From assembly GCF_000429605.1 (NCBI RefSeq), contig NZ_KE386925.1:709209-773208 (forward strand): a stretch of 64,000 nt of DNA, written 5' to 3'. Source of the DNA: Azonexus hydrophilus DSM 23864. Its GTDB lineage: Bacteria > Pseudomonadota > Gammaproteobacteria > Burkholderiales > Rhodocyclaceae. Shown in pieces: positions 26,519-37,153 of this stretch (its first letter is position 1; every line of letters starts with the position of its first letter). The position numbers and the translations under genes are program-made. A model generated the notes under the pieces. That model ran no database searches, had not been told where the DNA came from, and saw nothing but the letters and a program-made list of their open reading frames with translations.

Positions 26519-27385
26519 ATGACTTCGCGCCTCCCCGTTTACCAGGCGGACAACACAGCCACCTGGCACGCCGAACTGCACCTCGCCTTCACCCGGCAAG
26601 GTGCCCGTAGTGTGCTGCGCGAAAACCGCCATCGCGGTCCGCTGCGCGTGCAGAAAGCGCTTTACCCGGAAGGCGAGGCCGTCTGCCAGGCACTGCTGCT
26701 GCATCCGCCCTCAGGCATCGCCGGAGGCGATGAACTGACGATCAGCGTCACGGTCGATGCCGACGCACATGCCCAGATCACCACACCGGGGGCCGGCAAG
26801 TGGTACCGCTCGGGTGGCGCCGCTGCATCGCAGACGGTGACGCTGAACGTCGCTGCCGGCGCGACGCTGGAATGGCTGCCGCAGGAGAGCATCGTCTTCG
26901 CCGGCGCCATCGCCCGCATGGACACCCGCGTCACGCTCGCCGCCGACAGCCGCTACCTGGGCTGGGACATCCTCTGCCTGGGCCGCGCGGCGTCCGGCGA
27001 ACGTTTCGAGCACGGGCGTTTCGACCTCTTCTGCCGCATCGACCGCGACGGCAAGCCGCTGTGGATCGAGCGCGGCGGTGTCTCGGGCAGCGATGCGCTG
27101 CTCGCCAGCCCGGCCGCCTGGGCCGGCAAGACGGTCTGCGGCATGCTGCTGTGCAGTTTCCCTGAACTGCCGCAACAGGCTGCTGCGCTGCTCGAAAGCC
27201 TGCGCACCATCGCCCCCGCCGATGCTGCGCTACACGGCATCACCGCCCCGCCCGGCCTGCTCATCGCCCGTTACCTGGGCGACAACAGCGAAGCCGCCCG
27301 GCAGTGGTTCGCCGAACTGTGGAAAATCCTGCGTCCGGCCGGCTGCGGCCGTCCGGCCGTGCTGCCCCGAATCTGGAATACCTGA
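26519..27385 (+). CDS. ureD: Urease accessory protein UreD
   Basis: Scaffold that binds apo-urease with UreF and UreG during nickel insertion. The 288-residue protein shows [26 protein letters not shown] and the [10 protein letters not shown] motif, all typical of UreD. It is the first gene of the operon ureDABCEFG. The ATG has no strong ribosome site. The stop is followed by ureA after ten bases. Confidence 0.94.
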   Translation: MTSRLPVYQADNTATWHAELHLAFTRQGARSVLRENRHRGPLRVQKALYPEGEAVCQALLLHPPSGIAGGDELTISVTVDADAHAQITTPGAGKWYRSGGAAASQTVTLNVAAGATLEWLPQESIVFAGAIARMDTRVTLAADSRYLGWDILCLGRAASGERFEHGRFDLFCRIDRDGKPLWIERGGVSGSDALLASPAAWAGKTVCGMLLCSFPELPQQAAALLESLRTIAPADAALHGITAPPGLLIARYLGDNSEAARQWFAELWKILRPAGCGRPAVLPRIWNT

Positions 27386-27395
27386 AGGAGTCGTC

Positions 27396-27698
27396 ATGGA
27401 ACTGACACCACGTGAAAAGGACAAGCTCTTGATCTTCACCGCCGGCCTCTTGGCCGAGCGGCGCAAGGCCAAGGGCCTGAAGCTCAACTACCCGGAAGCC
27501 GTCGCGCTGATCACCTGCGCGATCATGGAAGGCGCCCGCGAAGGCAGGACGGTGGCCGAGCTGATGCACGCCGGCACCCAGGTATTGAGCCGCGCCGACG
27601 TGATGGACGGCATCGCCGAGCTGATCCCGGAAATCCAGGTCGAAGCCACCTTCCCGGACGGGACCAAGCTGGTCACGGTCCATCACCCGATTGTTTGA
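27396..27698 (+). CDS. ureA: Urease gamma subunit
   Basis: Small structural subunit of urease, 100 residues as usual. [31 protein letters not shown] and [18 protein letters not shown] are the standard family sequences. GAAGGAG precedes the ATG. ureB follows after ten bases. Confidence 0.97.
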   Translation: MELTPREKDKLLIFTAGLLAERRKAKGLKLNYPEAVALITCAIMEGAREGRTVAELMHAGTQVLSRADVMDGIAELIPEIQVEATFPDGTKLVTVHHPIV

Positions 27699-27708
27699 GG
27701 AGAACGCG

Positions 27709-28014
27709 ATGATCCCCGGAGAACTCCTCGCCGAAACCGGCGAACTCGAATTGAACGTCGGCCGCCCGACCATCACCCTCGTGGTGGCCAATACCGGCGA
27801 CCGGCCGATTCAGGTCGGCTCGCACTACCATTTTTACGAAACCAATGCCGGCTTGAGCTTCGATCGTGAAGCCGCGCGCGGCTACCGCCTCGACATCGCC
27901 GCCGGCACCGCCGTGCGCTTCGAGCCGGGCCAGAGCCGCACCGTGCAACTGGTCGCGCTGGCCGGCGAGCGCAAGGTTTACGGTTTCCGCGGCCTCGTTC
28001 AGGGAGCACTGTGA
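27709..28014 (+). CDS. ureB: Urease beta subunit
   Basis: Structural subunit of 101 residues, unfused to UreA as in most proteobacteria. It starts MIPGELL, with [17 protein letters not shown] and [11 protein letters not shown] conserved. GAGGAG precedes the ATG. The stop TGA shares its last base with the ureC ATG (TGATG). Confidence 0.97.
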   Translation: MIPGELLAETGELELNVGRPTITLVVANTGDRPIQVGSHYHFYETNAGLSFDREAARGYRLDIAAGTAVRFEPGQSRTVQLVALAGERKVYGFRGLVQGAL

Positions 28015-29720
28015 TGGCGAACAAGATTACCCGTCAGGCCTATGCCGAGATGTTCGGCCCGACCACCGGCGACCGTCTCCGCTTGGCCGACACCGAGCTG
28101 ATCATCGAGGTTGAGAAGGACTACACGATCTACGGCGAGGAAGTGAAATTCGGCGGCGGCAAGGTCATCCGCGACGGCATGGGCCAGAGCCAGCGCGTTT
28201 CAGCGGAAACGGTCGATACCGTGATCACCAACGCGCTGATCGTCGATGCCGTCACCGGCATCGTCAAGGCCGACATCGGCCTGAAGGACGGCCGCATCGC
28301 CTCCATCGGCAAGGCCGGCAACCCGGACATCCAGCCCGGTGTGACCATCGTCGTCGGTCCCGGCACCGAAGTCATCGCCGGTGAAGGCATGATCGTCACC
28401 GCCGGCGGCATCGACAGCCACATCCATTTCATCTGCCCGCAGCAGATCGAGGAAGCGCTGAATTCCGGCGTCACCACGATGATCGGCGGCGGCACCGGCC
28501 CAGCGACCGGCACCTACGCCACCACCTGCACGCCCGGCCCCTGGCACATCCACCGCATGCTTGAAGCCGCCGAGGCCTTTCCGATGAACCTCGGTTTCCT
28601 CGGCAAAGGCAACGCCAGCCTGCCGGCCGCGCTGCGCGAGCAGGTCGAAGCCGGCGTCATCGGCCTGAAACTGCACGAGGACTGGGGCACGACGCCCGCT
28701 GCCATCGACTGCTGCCTGTCAGTGGCTGAAGAAATGGACATCCAGGTCGCCATCCATACCGATACGCTCAACGAATCGGGCTTCGTCGAAGCCACCATCG
28801 ATGCCTTCAAGGGACGCACCATCCACACCTTCCACACTGAAGGCGCGGGCGGCGGCCACGCGCCGGACATCATCAAGGCAGCCGGGCTGCCCAATGTCCT
28901 GCCCAGCTCGACCAATCCGACCATGCCGTACACGGTCAACACCATCGACGAGCATCTCGACATGCTGATGGTCTGCCACCACCTCGACCCGAGCATCGCC
29001 GAGGACGTGGCCTTCGCCGAATCGCGCATCCGCCGCGAGACCATCGCCGCCGAAGACATCCTGCACGACCTCGGCGTCTTCTCGATGATGAGCTCCGACT
29101 CGCAGGCCATGGGCCGCGTCGGCGAGGTCATCATCCGCACCTGGCAGGCGGCGCACAAGATGAAAGTCCAGCGCGGTACGCTGCCGGAAGACAACGCGCG
29201 CCACGACAATTTCCGCGTCAAGCGCTACATCGCCAAATACACGATCAACCCGGCGCTGACGCACGGCATCGCGCACACCGTCGGCTCCATCGAGGTCGGC
29301 AAGCTGGCCGACCTGGTGCTGTGGAAGCCGGCCTTCTTCGGCGTCAAACCGTCGCTGATTTTGAAGGGCGGCATGATCGCCGCCGCCGCGATGGGCGACC
29401 CCAACGCCTCGATCCCGACGCCACAGCCGGTGCATTACCGGCCGATGTTCGGCAGTTTCGGCAAGGCGCTGAAAACCTCGGTCACCTTCGTCTCGCAGGC
29501 GGCACTGCAGAACCCTGCCGTCGCCGCGCTCGGCCTGAGCAAGCCGCTGATCGCCGTTTCCGGTTGCCGTGGCGTGCAGAAGTCCGACATGGTGCACAAC
29601 GGCGCCACGCCGGAAATCACCGTCGATCCCGAAACCTACGTGGTCAAGGCCGACGGCGTGCATCTCGTCTGCGAACCGGCGACCGAACTGCCACTGGCCC
29701 AACGCTATTTCCTGTTCTGA
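28014..29720 (+). CDS. ureC: Urease alpha subunit (catalytic)
   Basis: Nickel-containing subunit hydrolysing urea to ammonia and carbamate. The 568-residue length is standard. Nickel ligands are in [12 protein letters not shown] and HTDTLNESG, the carbamylated lysine is in GLKLHEDWG, and the active-site flap has [21 protein letters not shown] is also intact, so the enzyme should be active. The ATG at 28014 (family N-terminus [11 protein letters not shown]) is preferred to the adjacent GTG at 28011. Confidence 0.98.
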   Translation: MANKITRQAYAEMFGPTTGDRLRLADTELIIEVEKDYTIYGEEVKFGGGKVIRDGMGQSQRVSAETVDTVITNALIVDAVTGIVKADIGLKDGRIASIGKAGNPDIQPGVTIVVGPGTEVIAGEGMIVTAGGIDSHIHFICPQQIEEALNSGVTTMIGGGTGPATGTYATTCTPGPWHIHRMLEAAEAFPMNLGFLGKGNASLPAALREQVEAGVIGLKLHEDWGTTPAAIDCCLSVAEEMDIQVAIHTDTLNESGFVEATIDAFKGRTIHTFHTEGAGGGHAPDIIKAAGLPNVLPSSTNPTMPYTVNTIDEHLDMLMVCHHLDPSIAEDVAFAESRIRRETIAAEDILHDLGVFSMMSSDSQAMGRVGEVIIRTWQAAHKMKVQRGTLPEDNARHDNFRVKRYIAKYTINPALTHGIAHTVGSIEVGKLADLVLWKPAFFGVKPSLILKGGMIAAAAMGDPNASIPTPQPVHYRPMFGSFGKALKTSVTFVSQAALQNPAVAALGLSKPLIAVSGCRGVQKSDMVHNGATPEITVDPETYVVKADGVHLVCEPATELPLAQRYFLF

Positions 29721-29722
29721 CC

Positions 29723-30262
29723 ATGTTGATCCTGAACAAACGCACCACCGCCCCCGCCACCGACACAGTGGCGCTGGCCTACGACGAACGCAAGCGCAGC
29801 CGCCTCAAGGTGACGCTGGCTTCCGGCGTTGAAGCCGGCATCTTCCTCGAACGCGGCGACCACCTGCACGGCGGCGACAAACTGATTGCCGAAGACAGCT
29901 CAACCGTCGTCGAAATCCTCGCCGCGCCGGAAAAACTGATCGAGGCCGTCGCCGACAGCCCGCTGCTGTTCGCCCGCGCCGCCTACCATCTCGGCAACCG
30001 CCATGTGCCGGTGCAGATCCTGCCCACGGAAAACGGCGGCAAGCTGCGCTTCCAGACCGACCACGTGCTCGCCGACATGGCACGCGGCCTAGGCTGCATC
30101 ATCAGCGAGACGGAAGCGCCGTTTCAGCCGGAATCCGGCGCCTATGGGGCGCACGGCGGCCATCATCACCACGGTGACGAGCCCGACCATGCCGATCTGC
30201 ACAACCCCGGCCACGGCCCGCACCGTTCCGTGCCGAAAATCCACGAGTTCAAACCGCGTTGA
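29723..30262 (+). CDS. ureE: Urease nickel metallochaperone UreE
   Basis: Delivers Ni2+ to the UreDFG complex. The 179-residue protein has the two-domain UreE fold with GNRHVPVQI and a His-rich tail (GGHHHHGDEPDHADLHNPG), which binds several nickel ions. The start lies two bases after the ureC stop. The stop overlaps the TTG start of ureF. Confidence 0.94.
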   Translation: MLILNKRTTAPATDTVALAYDERKRSRLKVTLASGVEAGIFLERGDHLHGGDKLIAEDSSTVVEILAAPEKLIEAVADSPLLFARAAYHLGNRHVPVQILPTENGGKLRFQTDHVLADMARGLGCIISETEAPFQPESGAYGAHGGHHHHGDEPDHADLHNPGHGPHRSVPKIHEFKPR

Positions 30263-30945
30263 CCCCTTCACTGCAACTCGCCCGCCTGCTCCAGCTCGCC
30301 AGCCCGGCCCTGCCGGTCGGCGCCTACACCTATTCGCAGGGCCTGGAATGGGCGGTCGAATCCGGCGTCATTCGTGACGAGGCAAGCGCCGGCCGCTGGA
30401 TTGCCGATCTGCTCGCACACGGTATCGGCCGCTACGAAGCGCCGCTGGTTTTTGCGCTGATGCACGCGTGGACCGCAGAAGACCGCGCGGAAATCGCCCG
30501 CCTCAACGCCGAATTCCTGGCCAGTCGCGAATCCGCCGAGCTGCGCGCGGAAACGGCCCAGATGGGCTTTTCGCTGCACCGGCTGGTACGCGACCTGCGC
30601 GATCCGGCGCTGAGCGGCGTCGAAACGACACTCGCCGGACTTGGCGAGATCGCCTTCCCCACCGGCTGGGCCGGCATCGCCGCGACCTGGCAGATAGCCC
30701 CGGAAGCGGCGCTGACCGCCTATCTCTGGGCCTGGGCCGAAAACCAGGTAATGGCCGCGCTGAAAGCGGTGCCGCTCGGCCAGGCCAGCGGCCAACGACT
30801 ACTTGCCAAACTCGGCGGGCGCCTGCCCGAAATTGCTGCCCTTGCCCTGAAACTGCCGGAAGGCGAATGGTCGAACTTCACCCCGGCCTTCGCCATCGCC
30901 TGCGCCCGCCACGAAACCCAATACTCCCGTCTCTTCAGATCCTAG
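30259..30945 (+). CDS. ureF: Urease accessory protein UreF
   Basis: Activates the UreG GTPase in the nickel-insertion complex. The 228-residue protein has the family start [21 protein letters not shown] and the PTGWAGIAA and GLGEIAFP segments. The only start matching the family N-terminus is TTG at 30259, overlapping the ureE stop as TTGA, so expression probably depends on coupling to ureE. ureG follows after seven bases. Confidence 0.93.
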   Translation: MTPSLQLARLLQLASPALPVGAYTYSQGLEWAVESGVIRDEASAGRWIADLLAHGIGRYEAPLVFALMHAWTAEDRAEIARLNAEFLASRESAELRAETAQMGFSLHRLVRDLRDPALSGVETTLAGLGEIAFPTGWAGIAATWQIAPEAALTAYLWAWAENQVMAALKAVPLGQASGQRLLAKLGGRLPEIAALALKLPEGEWSNFTPAFAIACARHETQYSRLFRS

Positions 30946-30952
30946 GAAAAAC

Positions 30953-31558
<606 letters not shown>

Positions 31559-31692
31559 CGCACCATCATCGGGCAGGCCGCACCATCGGCAAACACCAGG
31601 AAATCCACACCAGTCAAAGGGAAATGCCTAAAGCATTGATTGGAAAACACTATATTGCAGCGCAACATCCGGCACGATTTTCGCTAATTTTC

Positions 31693-31721
31693 GGTACCCG
31701 ACCCCGACGGGGAGATGTACC
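31693..31721 (+). other. Hairpin-forming element before a small gene
   Basis: Outer arms GGTAC/GTACC enclose an inner stem CCCC-GAC-GGGG, directly followed by an A-run and the AGGAG ribosome site of the 31744 gene. It could affect translation of that gene, or act as a weak terminator for read-through from ureG. The role is uncertain. Confidence 0.3.
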
Positions 31722-31743
31722 CAAAAAAAGGAGAAATCGGCCA

Positions 31744-32052
31744 ATGGACAAGCAAATGGAAACCGCGCAGTTGCTGGCCCGCTTCAAATTGCAGGTGAAG
31801 CGCAGCCTGGGCGAGACCGTTGACCTGGAACGACTGACCCGCGAACCCGCCTACGCCCGCCAGCGCCTCAACGAAGTCGAAGATGCCGCCGACGACGAGG
31901 ATTTGCTGATCATGGTCCTGCGCCTGCGCGACCTGCTGCTGCCGGTTGCCCGCGACACCGAAGTCATTGCCGCGCCCGAAGCGAAGCCGGTCGAAGCGGT
32001 GCAGCGCACCGCCGAAACACGCAGCTACATGCGGGGTGCGCGCGCCTGGTAA
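31744..32052 (+). CDS. Small hypothetical protein
   Basis: A 102-residue, probably cytosolic protein without signal peptide or membrane segment. It is mostly charged and helical: about residues 5-65 could form two or three helices (LLARFKLQVKRSL, ARQRLNEVEDAADDEDLLIM), then a short Ala/Glu/Pro linker and a basic tail. AGGAG lies 12 bases upstream of the ATG. Codon use matches the genome. No family was recognised. It stands between the urease operon and a cytochrome gene. Confidence 0.6.
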   Translation: MDKQMETAQLLARFKLQVKRSLGETVDLERLTREPAYARQRLNEVEDAADDEDLLIMVLRLRDLLLPVARDTEVIAAPEAKPVEAVQRTAETRSYMRGARAW

Positions 32053-32077
32053 GGCGGTGGATGCAGGTGGCGCCGGT

Positions 32078-32083
32078 TATAAT
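32078..32083 (+). promoter_or_regulatory. -10 box for the cytochrome c' gene
   Basis: A perfect TATAAT 32 bases before the ATG at 32116. The -35 region 17 bases upstream is poor, so the promoter may rely on the -10 element or an activator. Confidence 0.45.
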
Positions 32084-32115
32084 CCGGCCTTTGCTTCATC
32101 CGCCGCTTGATATCC

Positions 32116-32571
32116 ATGCACAAGATCGCCAGAACCGCCCTCCTTGCCCTGATCCCTGCCCTGCTGCTGCCCGCCTGCGGCGAAGTCGAGGACACCCGCC
32201 CCGGCCAGCCAGTGAAAACCCGCCAGGATGCGTTCAAGGAAATGCTGCGGGTGTTCGAGCCGATGGGCGTGATGCTGCGCGAAAAGCGCTACGAGGAAGA
32301 CCGCTTCCTGCGCATGGCCACCGTGCTGGTCGAGAAACGCGAGCTGCCCTGGGCACACTTCGGCCCCGACACCAACTACCCGCCGACCAAATCGACGCCA
32401 CGCGTCTGGGAAGAACCGGCGCGCTTCGAGGAAGAGCGCAAGCGCTTCTTCACGACCACCGACGAACTGCTGGCCGCCGCACAGAGCAAGGACCTCAAGC
32501 GCATCGAGCCCGCCTACCAGGCGGTCTACGACAGCTGCAAGAGCTGCCACAACCCGTTCAAGGCGCGCTGA
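32116..32571 (+). CDS. Lipoprotein-like class II cytochrome c (cytochrome c' type)
   Basis: A 151-residue exported protein. The N-terminal signal ends in a plausible lipobox (LLLPAC, Cys about residue 22), suggesting lipid anchoring. The single heme motif CKSCH lies close to the C-terminus, as in class II cytochromes c of the four-helix type. Helical stretches around RQDAFKEMLRVFEPMG and FEEERKRFFTTTDELLAAA fit that fold. The family acts in electron transfer or NO binding, and the specific role here is unknown. The flavoprotein gene follows after six bases. Confidence 0.75.
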   Translation: MHKIARTALLALIPALLLPACGEVEDTRPGQPVKTRQDAFKEMLRVFEPMGVMLREKRYEEDRFLRMATVLVEKRELPWAHFGPDTNYPPTKSTPRVWEEPARFEEERKRFFTTTDELLAAAQSKDLKRIEPAYQAVYDSCKSCHNPFKAR

Positions 32572-32577
32572 CCCGGC

Positions 32578-34191
32578 ATGTTGCGCCTGACCGAACTCAA
32601 GCTGCCGCTCGATCACCCGCCGGAGGCCCTGCGCCCGGCGCTGTGTACGCGGCTCGGCATCGCCGACGACGAACTGATCGGCTACACGATCTTCAAGCGC
32701 AGCCACGATGCGCGCAAGAAATCGGCCATCGTCCTGCTCTACCAGATCGACGTCGAACTGCGCGATGAGGCCCGCGTCGCTGCCCGCCTGAAGGACGACC
32801 GCCACATCGTGCCGACGCCGGACATGGACTACCACTTCGTCGCCCGCGCGCCCGAAGGCCTGAACGAGCGCCCGGTGGTCATCGGCATGGGCCCCTGTGG
32901 CCTGATGGCCGGGCTGCTGCTGGCGCAGATGGGTTTCCGGCCGATCATCCTCGAACGCGGCAAGGCCGTGCGCGAGCGGACCAAGGACACCTGGGGCCTG
33001 TGGCGCAAGCACGTGCTCGACCCGGAATCGAACGTCCAGTTCGGCGAAGGCGGCGCCGGTACCTTCTCCGACGGCAAGCTGTACAGCCAGATCAAGGACC
33101 CGAACTTCCTCGGACGCAAGGTCATGGCCGAGTTCGTCAAGGCCGGCGCGCCGGAAGAGATCATGTTCGTGAGCAAGCCGCACATCGGCACCTTCCGGCT
33201 GGTCAAGATGGTCGAGAACATGCGCGCGACGATCCGCGAGCTGGGCGGCGAAATTCGCTTCGGCGCCCGCGTCGAGCGCCTGCAGATCGCCAACGGCCAG
33301 ATCGAAGGCGTCGAGCTCGCCGGCGGCGAGCGCATCGCCAGCCGCCATGTCGTGCTGGCGATCGGCCACAGTGCCCGCGATACCTTCCAGATGATTCACG
33401 ACAGCGGCGTCTATGTCGAAGCCAAGCCCTTCGCCATCGGCTTCCGCATCGAGCACCCGCAAACGCTGATCGACAAGGCCCGCTTCGGCCCCAACGCCGG
33501 CAACGAGTTGCTCGGCGCCGCCGACTACAAGCTGGTGCACCACTGCGCCAACGGCCGCGCCGCCTACAGTTTCTGCATGTGCCCGGGCGGCCAGGTGGTC
33601 GCCGCCACCTCGGAACCCGGCCGCGTCGTCACCAACGGCATGAGCCAGTACTCGCGCGCCGAGCGCAACGCCAATTCGGCGCTGGTGGTCAATGTCGAAC
33701 CCGAGGATTTCCCCGGCGACTACCGTAAAAACCCGCTGGCCGGCGTCGATTTTCAGCGCCACTGGGAGAGCCAGGCCTTCATCGCCGGCGGCAGCAACTA
33801 CGACGCGCCGGCGCAACGCGTCGGCGACTTCCTCGCCGGCCGGCCGTCGACCGCACTCGGCAAGGTCGATCCGTCCTACCAGCCCGGCGTGCACATGACC
33901 GACCTCAGCACTTGCGCACCGGCCTTCGTCATCGACGCGCTGCGCGAAGCCATCCCCGCCTTCGACCGCCAGATCCACGGCTTCGCCATGGCCGACGCGG
34001 TACTCACCGGCGTCGAGACGCGCACCTCGTCACCGATCCGCATCAAACGCGGCGACGACTTCCAGAGCATCAACACCCGCGGCCTCTACCCGGCCGGCGA
34101 AGGCGCCGGCTACGCCGGCGGCATCCTGTCGGCCGGCGTCGATGGCATCAAGGTGGCGGAAGCCGTGGCCCGGGCAATGACGCAAACCTGA
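32578..34191 (+). CDS. FAD-dependent oxidoreductase (COG2509-like)
   Basis: A 537-residue cytosolic flavoprotein. After an N-terminal domain of about 95 residues with FKRSHDARKK, a dinucleotide-binding motif VVIGMGPCGLMAG leads the Rossmann part. SNVQFGEGGAGTFSDGKLYS and the C-terminal GLYPAGEGAGYAGGILSAG are typical of the COG2509 uncharacterised dehydrogenase group. Substrate and electron acceptor are unknown. It may be cotranscribed with the cytochrome gene ahead. It meets the next flavoprotein gene tail to tail with no gap. Confidence 0.85.
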   Translation: MLRLTELKLPLDHPPEALRPALCTRLGIADDELIGYTIFKRSHDARKKSAIVLLYQIDVELRDEARVAARLKDDRHIVPTPDMDYHFVARAPEGLNERPVVIGMGPCGLMAGLLLAQMGFRPIILERGKAVRERTKDTWGLWRKHVLDPESNVQFGEGGAGTFSDGKLYSQIKDPNFLGRKVMAEFVKAGAPEEIMFVSKPHIGTFRLVKMVENMRATIRELGGEIRFGARVERLQIANGQIEGVELAGGERIASRHVVLAIGHSARDTFQMIHDSGVYVEAKPFAIGFRIEHPQTLIDKARFGPNAGNELLGAADYKLVHHCANGRAAYSFCMCPGGQVVAATSEPGRVVTNGMSQYSRAERNANSALVVNVEPEDFPGDYRKNPLAGVDFQRHWESQAFIAGGSNYDAPAQRVGDFLAGRPSTALGKVDPSYQPGVHMTDLSTCAPAFVIDALREAIPAFDRQIHGFAMADAVLTGVETRTSSPIRIKRGDDFQSINTRGLYPAGEGAGYAGGILSAGVDGIKVAEAVARAMTQT

Positions 34192-35406
34192 TCAGGCGAA
34201 CTGACCGGCCACCCAGCCCGACGACCAGGCCCACTGGAAGTTGTAGCCGCCCAGCCAGCCGGTGACATCGACCACTTCGCCGATGAAGTAAAGGCCGGGC
34301 ACGTCGCGCGCCGCCATGGTTTTTGACGACAATGCCGCGGTCGACACGCCGCCGAGCGTGACTTCGGCCTTGGCGAAACCCAGCGTGCCCGCCGGCATCA
34401 GCGACCAGGCATTGAGCTGGCTGGCGATATGTTCGAGGTCGCGCCGGCCGAGTTCACCGATAGGCCGGCTGACTGCCTTGTCGCCACCGACCAGCGCACA
34501 CCACTCGTGGGCGAAGCGCCGGGGCAGGCGTTCGGCGAGCAAGTTGGGCAGATGCACCCGACCCTGGCGCTGTCCTTCCAGCCAGTCGCCGGCGTCGATG
34601 CCCGGCAGCAGGTCGATTTCCAGTGGCCGTTTCTTGCCGCTGCCGTATTCCTGCATCTGCCAGTAGCTGGAAATCTGCAGGATGGCCGGGCCGGACAGGC
34701 CGCGGTGGGTGATCAGCACGTTTTCGCGGAAGGCTGCCGTGGAAAAGCTGGCACTGGCATCGAGCGTGGCGCCGGCCATCGGCTTCAGCGGTTCGAGCAG
34801 TTCCGGTGCCAGCGCCAGCGGCACCAATGCCGGTCGCGGCGGCACCACGGGAATGGCAAACTGTTCGGCCAGTTGATAACCGAAGGGCGAAGCGCCGATT
34901 TTCGGGATCGCCAGGCCGCCGGTGGCAACGACCAGCGACTGGCTACGGAATGTTCCTTGATCGCTAAGCACCCGCCACGGCAGCGCCGCGTCATTGCTCA
35001 GGCGCTCGACGCCCTGCACCGCGCACGGCATCGCCCAGCGCACGCCGGCATCCGCGCAGGCGTCGCGCAGCATGGCGATGATTTCCTCGGCTGAATCGTT
35101 GCAGAACAACTGGCCGTGTTCGCGCTCGTGGTAGGCGATGCGGCGCTTGTCGAGCATCGCGATGAAATCGTGCTGGGTGAAACGGGCCAGCGCCGAGCGG
35201 CAGAAATGCGGGTTCTGCGACAGGTAGTTGTCGGCGCTGACGCTGCGGTTGGTGAAATTGCAGCGGCCACCGCCGGAAATCCGGATGCGCTCGCCGAGCT
35301 TTTCGGCATGGTCGACCAGCAGCACGCGCCGCCCGCGGGCCCCGGCCTGGGCGGCACACATCATGCCGGCGGCACCGGCACCGATGATGATCACGTCAAA
35401 TTGCAT
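34192..35406 (-). CDS. NAD(P)/FAD-dependent oxidoreductase, HI0933/YhiN family
   Basis: A 404-residue flavoprotein with an N-terminal Rossmann motif IIGAGAAGMMCAAQAG, the family stretch GERIRISGGGRCNFTNR, and a C-terminal LYFIGEVVDVTGWLGGYNFQWAWSSG. That C-terminal pattern is diagnostic for the HI0933/YhiN (BaiN-like) family. The biochemical function of most members is unsettled. It is divergent from the Na/Pi cotransporter-like gene. Confidence 0.88.
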   Translation of the reverse strand: MQFDVIIIGAGAAGMMCAAQAGARGRRVLLVDHAEKLGERIRISGGGRCNFTNRSVSADNYLSQNPHFCRSALARFTQHDFIAMLDKRRIAYHEREHGQLFCNDSAEEIIAMLRDACADAGVRWAMPCAVQGVERLSNDAALPWRVLSDQGTFRSQSLVVATGGLAIPKIGASPFGYQLAEQFAIPVVPPRPALVPLALAPELLEPLKPMAGATLDASASFSTAAFRENVLITHRGLSGPAILQISSYWQMQEYGSGKKRPLEIDLLPGIDAGDWLEGQRQGRVHLPNLLAERLPRRFAHEWCALVGGDKAVSRPIGELGRRDLEHIASQLNAWSLMPAGTLGFAKAEVTLGGVSTAALSSKTMAARDVPGLYFIGEVVDVTGWLGGYNFQWAWSSGWVAGQFA

Positions 35407-35515
35407 GGCACATCGCTTCGCTCGGCATCAGGCGGCGCATTCTAACATCGGCGCAATGCTTGACGGCGCGGGCGTCTGGCGCCACGCTATGCACACACAA
35501 ACAGTATGGTGCGTT

Positions 35516-37153
35516 ATGGACGGAATCAACCTGCCTGCCATGCTCGGCGGCATCGGCCTCTTCCTGCTCGGGATGACGATGATGACCGACGGGCTGAAGC
35601 TGGCGCTGGGCCCCTCGCTGGCCAGCCTGTTGCACACCTGGACGGCGACCCGGCTGCGCGGCCTGCTGTTCGGCATTTTCTCGACCGCCCTGGTGCAGTC
35701 ATCGACGGCGATCACCGTCGCCACCATCGGCTTCGTCAATGCCGGCCTGCTGCCGCTGGGACAATCGCTGTGGGTGTTCTTTGGTTCGAATGTCGGCACC
35801 ACCTTCACCGGCTGGCTGGTCGCCGTGATCGGCTTCAAGCTGAAAATCGAGGCGGCCGCGCTGCCCTTGATCGGCATCGGCATCATGTTGCGCATTTCCG
35901 GTGCGGAAACCCGGCGTGGCGCCGTCGGTAACGCCATTGGCGGCTTCGGCGTGCTGTTCCTGGGCATCGGTTTTCTGCAGCAGGCCTTTGCCGCCGGCGG
36001 CAGCGGGCTCGATCTGAGCGCCCTTTCCGGACACGGCATCTGGTCGATCCTGGCCTTCGTACTGGCCGGGGTGCTGTTGACCGTGGTCATGCAGGCCTCC
36101 GCCGCAGTCCTGGCAATCGTGCTCACACTGGCCGAAGCCGGCGTCCTGCCGATGAATGAAGCCGCCGCCGCGGTCATCGGCGCCAACATCGGCACCACCG
36201 CCACCGCCCTGCTCGCCGCCATCGGCGCCACGCCGAACGCACGCCGGGCCGCCGCCGCCCACGTCATGTTCAATTTCCTGACTGGCATTGTCGCCCTGTT
36301 CATGCTGCCGGCGCTGCTCTCGCTGATCGGCATGCTGCGCGACTGGCTCGAACTCGGTGCCCAGCCCGCCGTCAGCCTGGCCCTGTTCCATACCGTCTTC
36401 AACCTGCTCGGGGTGATCCTGATGTGGCCGCTGACCGGCCGTCTGGCGCGTTTCCTGGAAGGCCGCTTCCGGACCGAGGAAGAGGAAATCGGCCGGCCGC
36501 ACTACATCGACCGCAACGTCGGCTCGGTACCTTCACTGGCGGTCGATGCCCTGCACCGCGAAGTCTCGCGGCTGGGCAACATCGTCCTCGACATGGCCCG
36601 CCTGCGCAGCACGCCGGATGGTGCCGGCCCGGCCGCCTGGCCTCGGGTCAATCCTTTCCCGCCGCTATCGCGGGCGATCCTCGACTTCGTTGCCGAGGTC
36701 AACCGGCATCCGATGCCCCAGGACACGGCGCACAACCTGGCGACGCTGCTGCGCGTGCACCGCTACTACGATACCTGCCACGAACTGTGCGCCGAACTCG
36801 GGCGGATTCATTCGACGCTGCCGCTGATCGCCGTTCACGACCTGGTCGATGAAAGCCGCAGCCTGGCCGCCCAGGCCGTCGGGCTGCTCGAACGGGTCGA
36901 TCCCCTGCTCGCCGGTCAGACCCTGCCCGAAGCCGAACAACTGGGCGGTTTCGAACTGGCCTACCACGCGCTGAAAGCAAAACTGCTCGAAGCGGGCGCT
37001 GCCGGCAGCATCCCGATCGAGCAGATGGACGAACTGATGAGCGGTTTCAGCGCCCTGCGCCGCCTGGTCGAACAGGCGAACAAGGCAGCCCGCATGCTGG
37101 AAACCCTGGACCCGGTGGCCGGCAGCGCACCCGTCTCGCTGGAAAGCGCCTAG
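35516..37153 (+). CDS. Na/Pi cotransporter-family protein with PhoU-like tail
   Basis: A 545-residue inner-membrane protein. Residues about 5-310 contain eight or so hydrophobic segments arranged as two inverted repeats, each with a QSS motif (LVQSSTAITVATIGF; the second reads MQASAAVLAIVLTLA) and a GANIGTT or GSNVGTT motif, as in NptA/YjbB transporters. The C-terminal 200 residues are helical and soluble, resembling a PhoU domain. It probably moves phosphate with Na+. Start 35516 is chosen; an in-frame ATG at 35489 is possible. The stop overlaps that of the convergent alpha-E gene by four bases. Confidence 0.85.
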   Translation: MDGINLPAMLGGIGLFLLGMTMMTDGLKLALGPSLASLLHTWTATRLRGLLFGIFSTALVQSSTAITVATIGFVNAGLLPLGQSLWVFFGSNVGTTFTGWLVAVIGFKLKIEAAALPLIGIGIMLRISGAETRRGAVGNAIGGFGVLFLGIGFLQQAFAAGGSGLDLSALSGHGIWSILAFVLAGVLLTVVMQASAAVLAIVLTLAEAGVLPMNEAAAAVIGANIGTTATALLAAIGATPNARRAAAAHVMFNFLTGIVALFMLPALLSLIGMLRDWLELGAQPAVSLALFHTVFNLLGVILMWPLTGRLARFLEGRFRTEEEEIGRPHYIDRNVGSVPSLAVDALHREVSRLGNIVLDMARLRSTPDGAGPAAWPRVNPFPPLSRAILDFVAEVNRHPMPQDTAHNLATLLRVHRYYDTCHELCAELGRIHSTLPLIAVHDLVDESRSLAAQAVGLLERVDPLLAGQTLPEAEQLGGFELAYHALKAKLLEAGAAGSIPIEQMDELMSGFSALRRLVEQANKAARMLETLDPVAGSAPVSLESA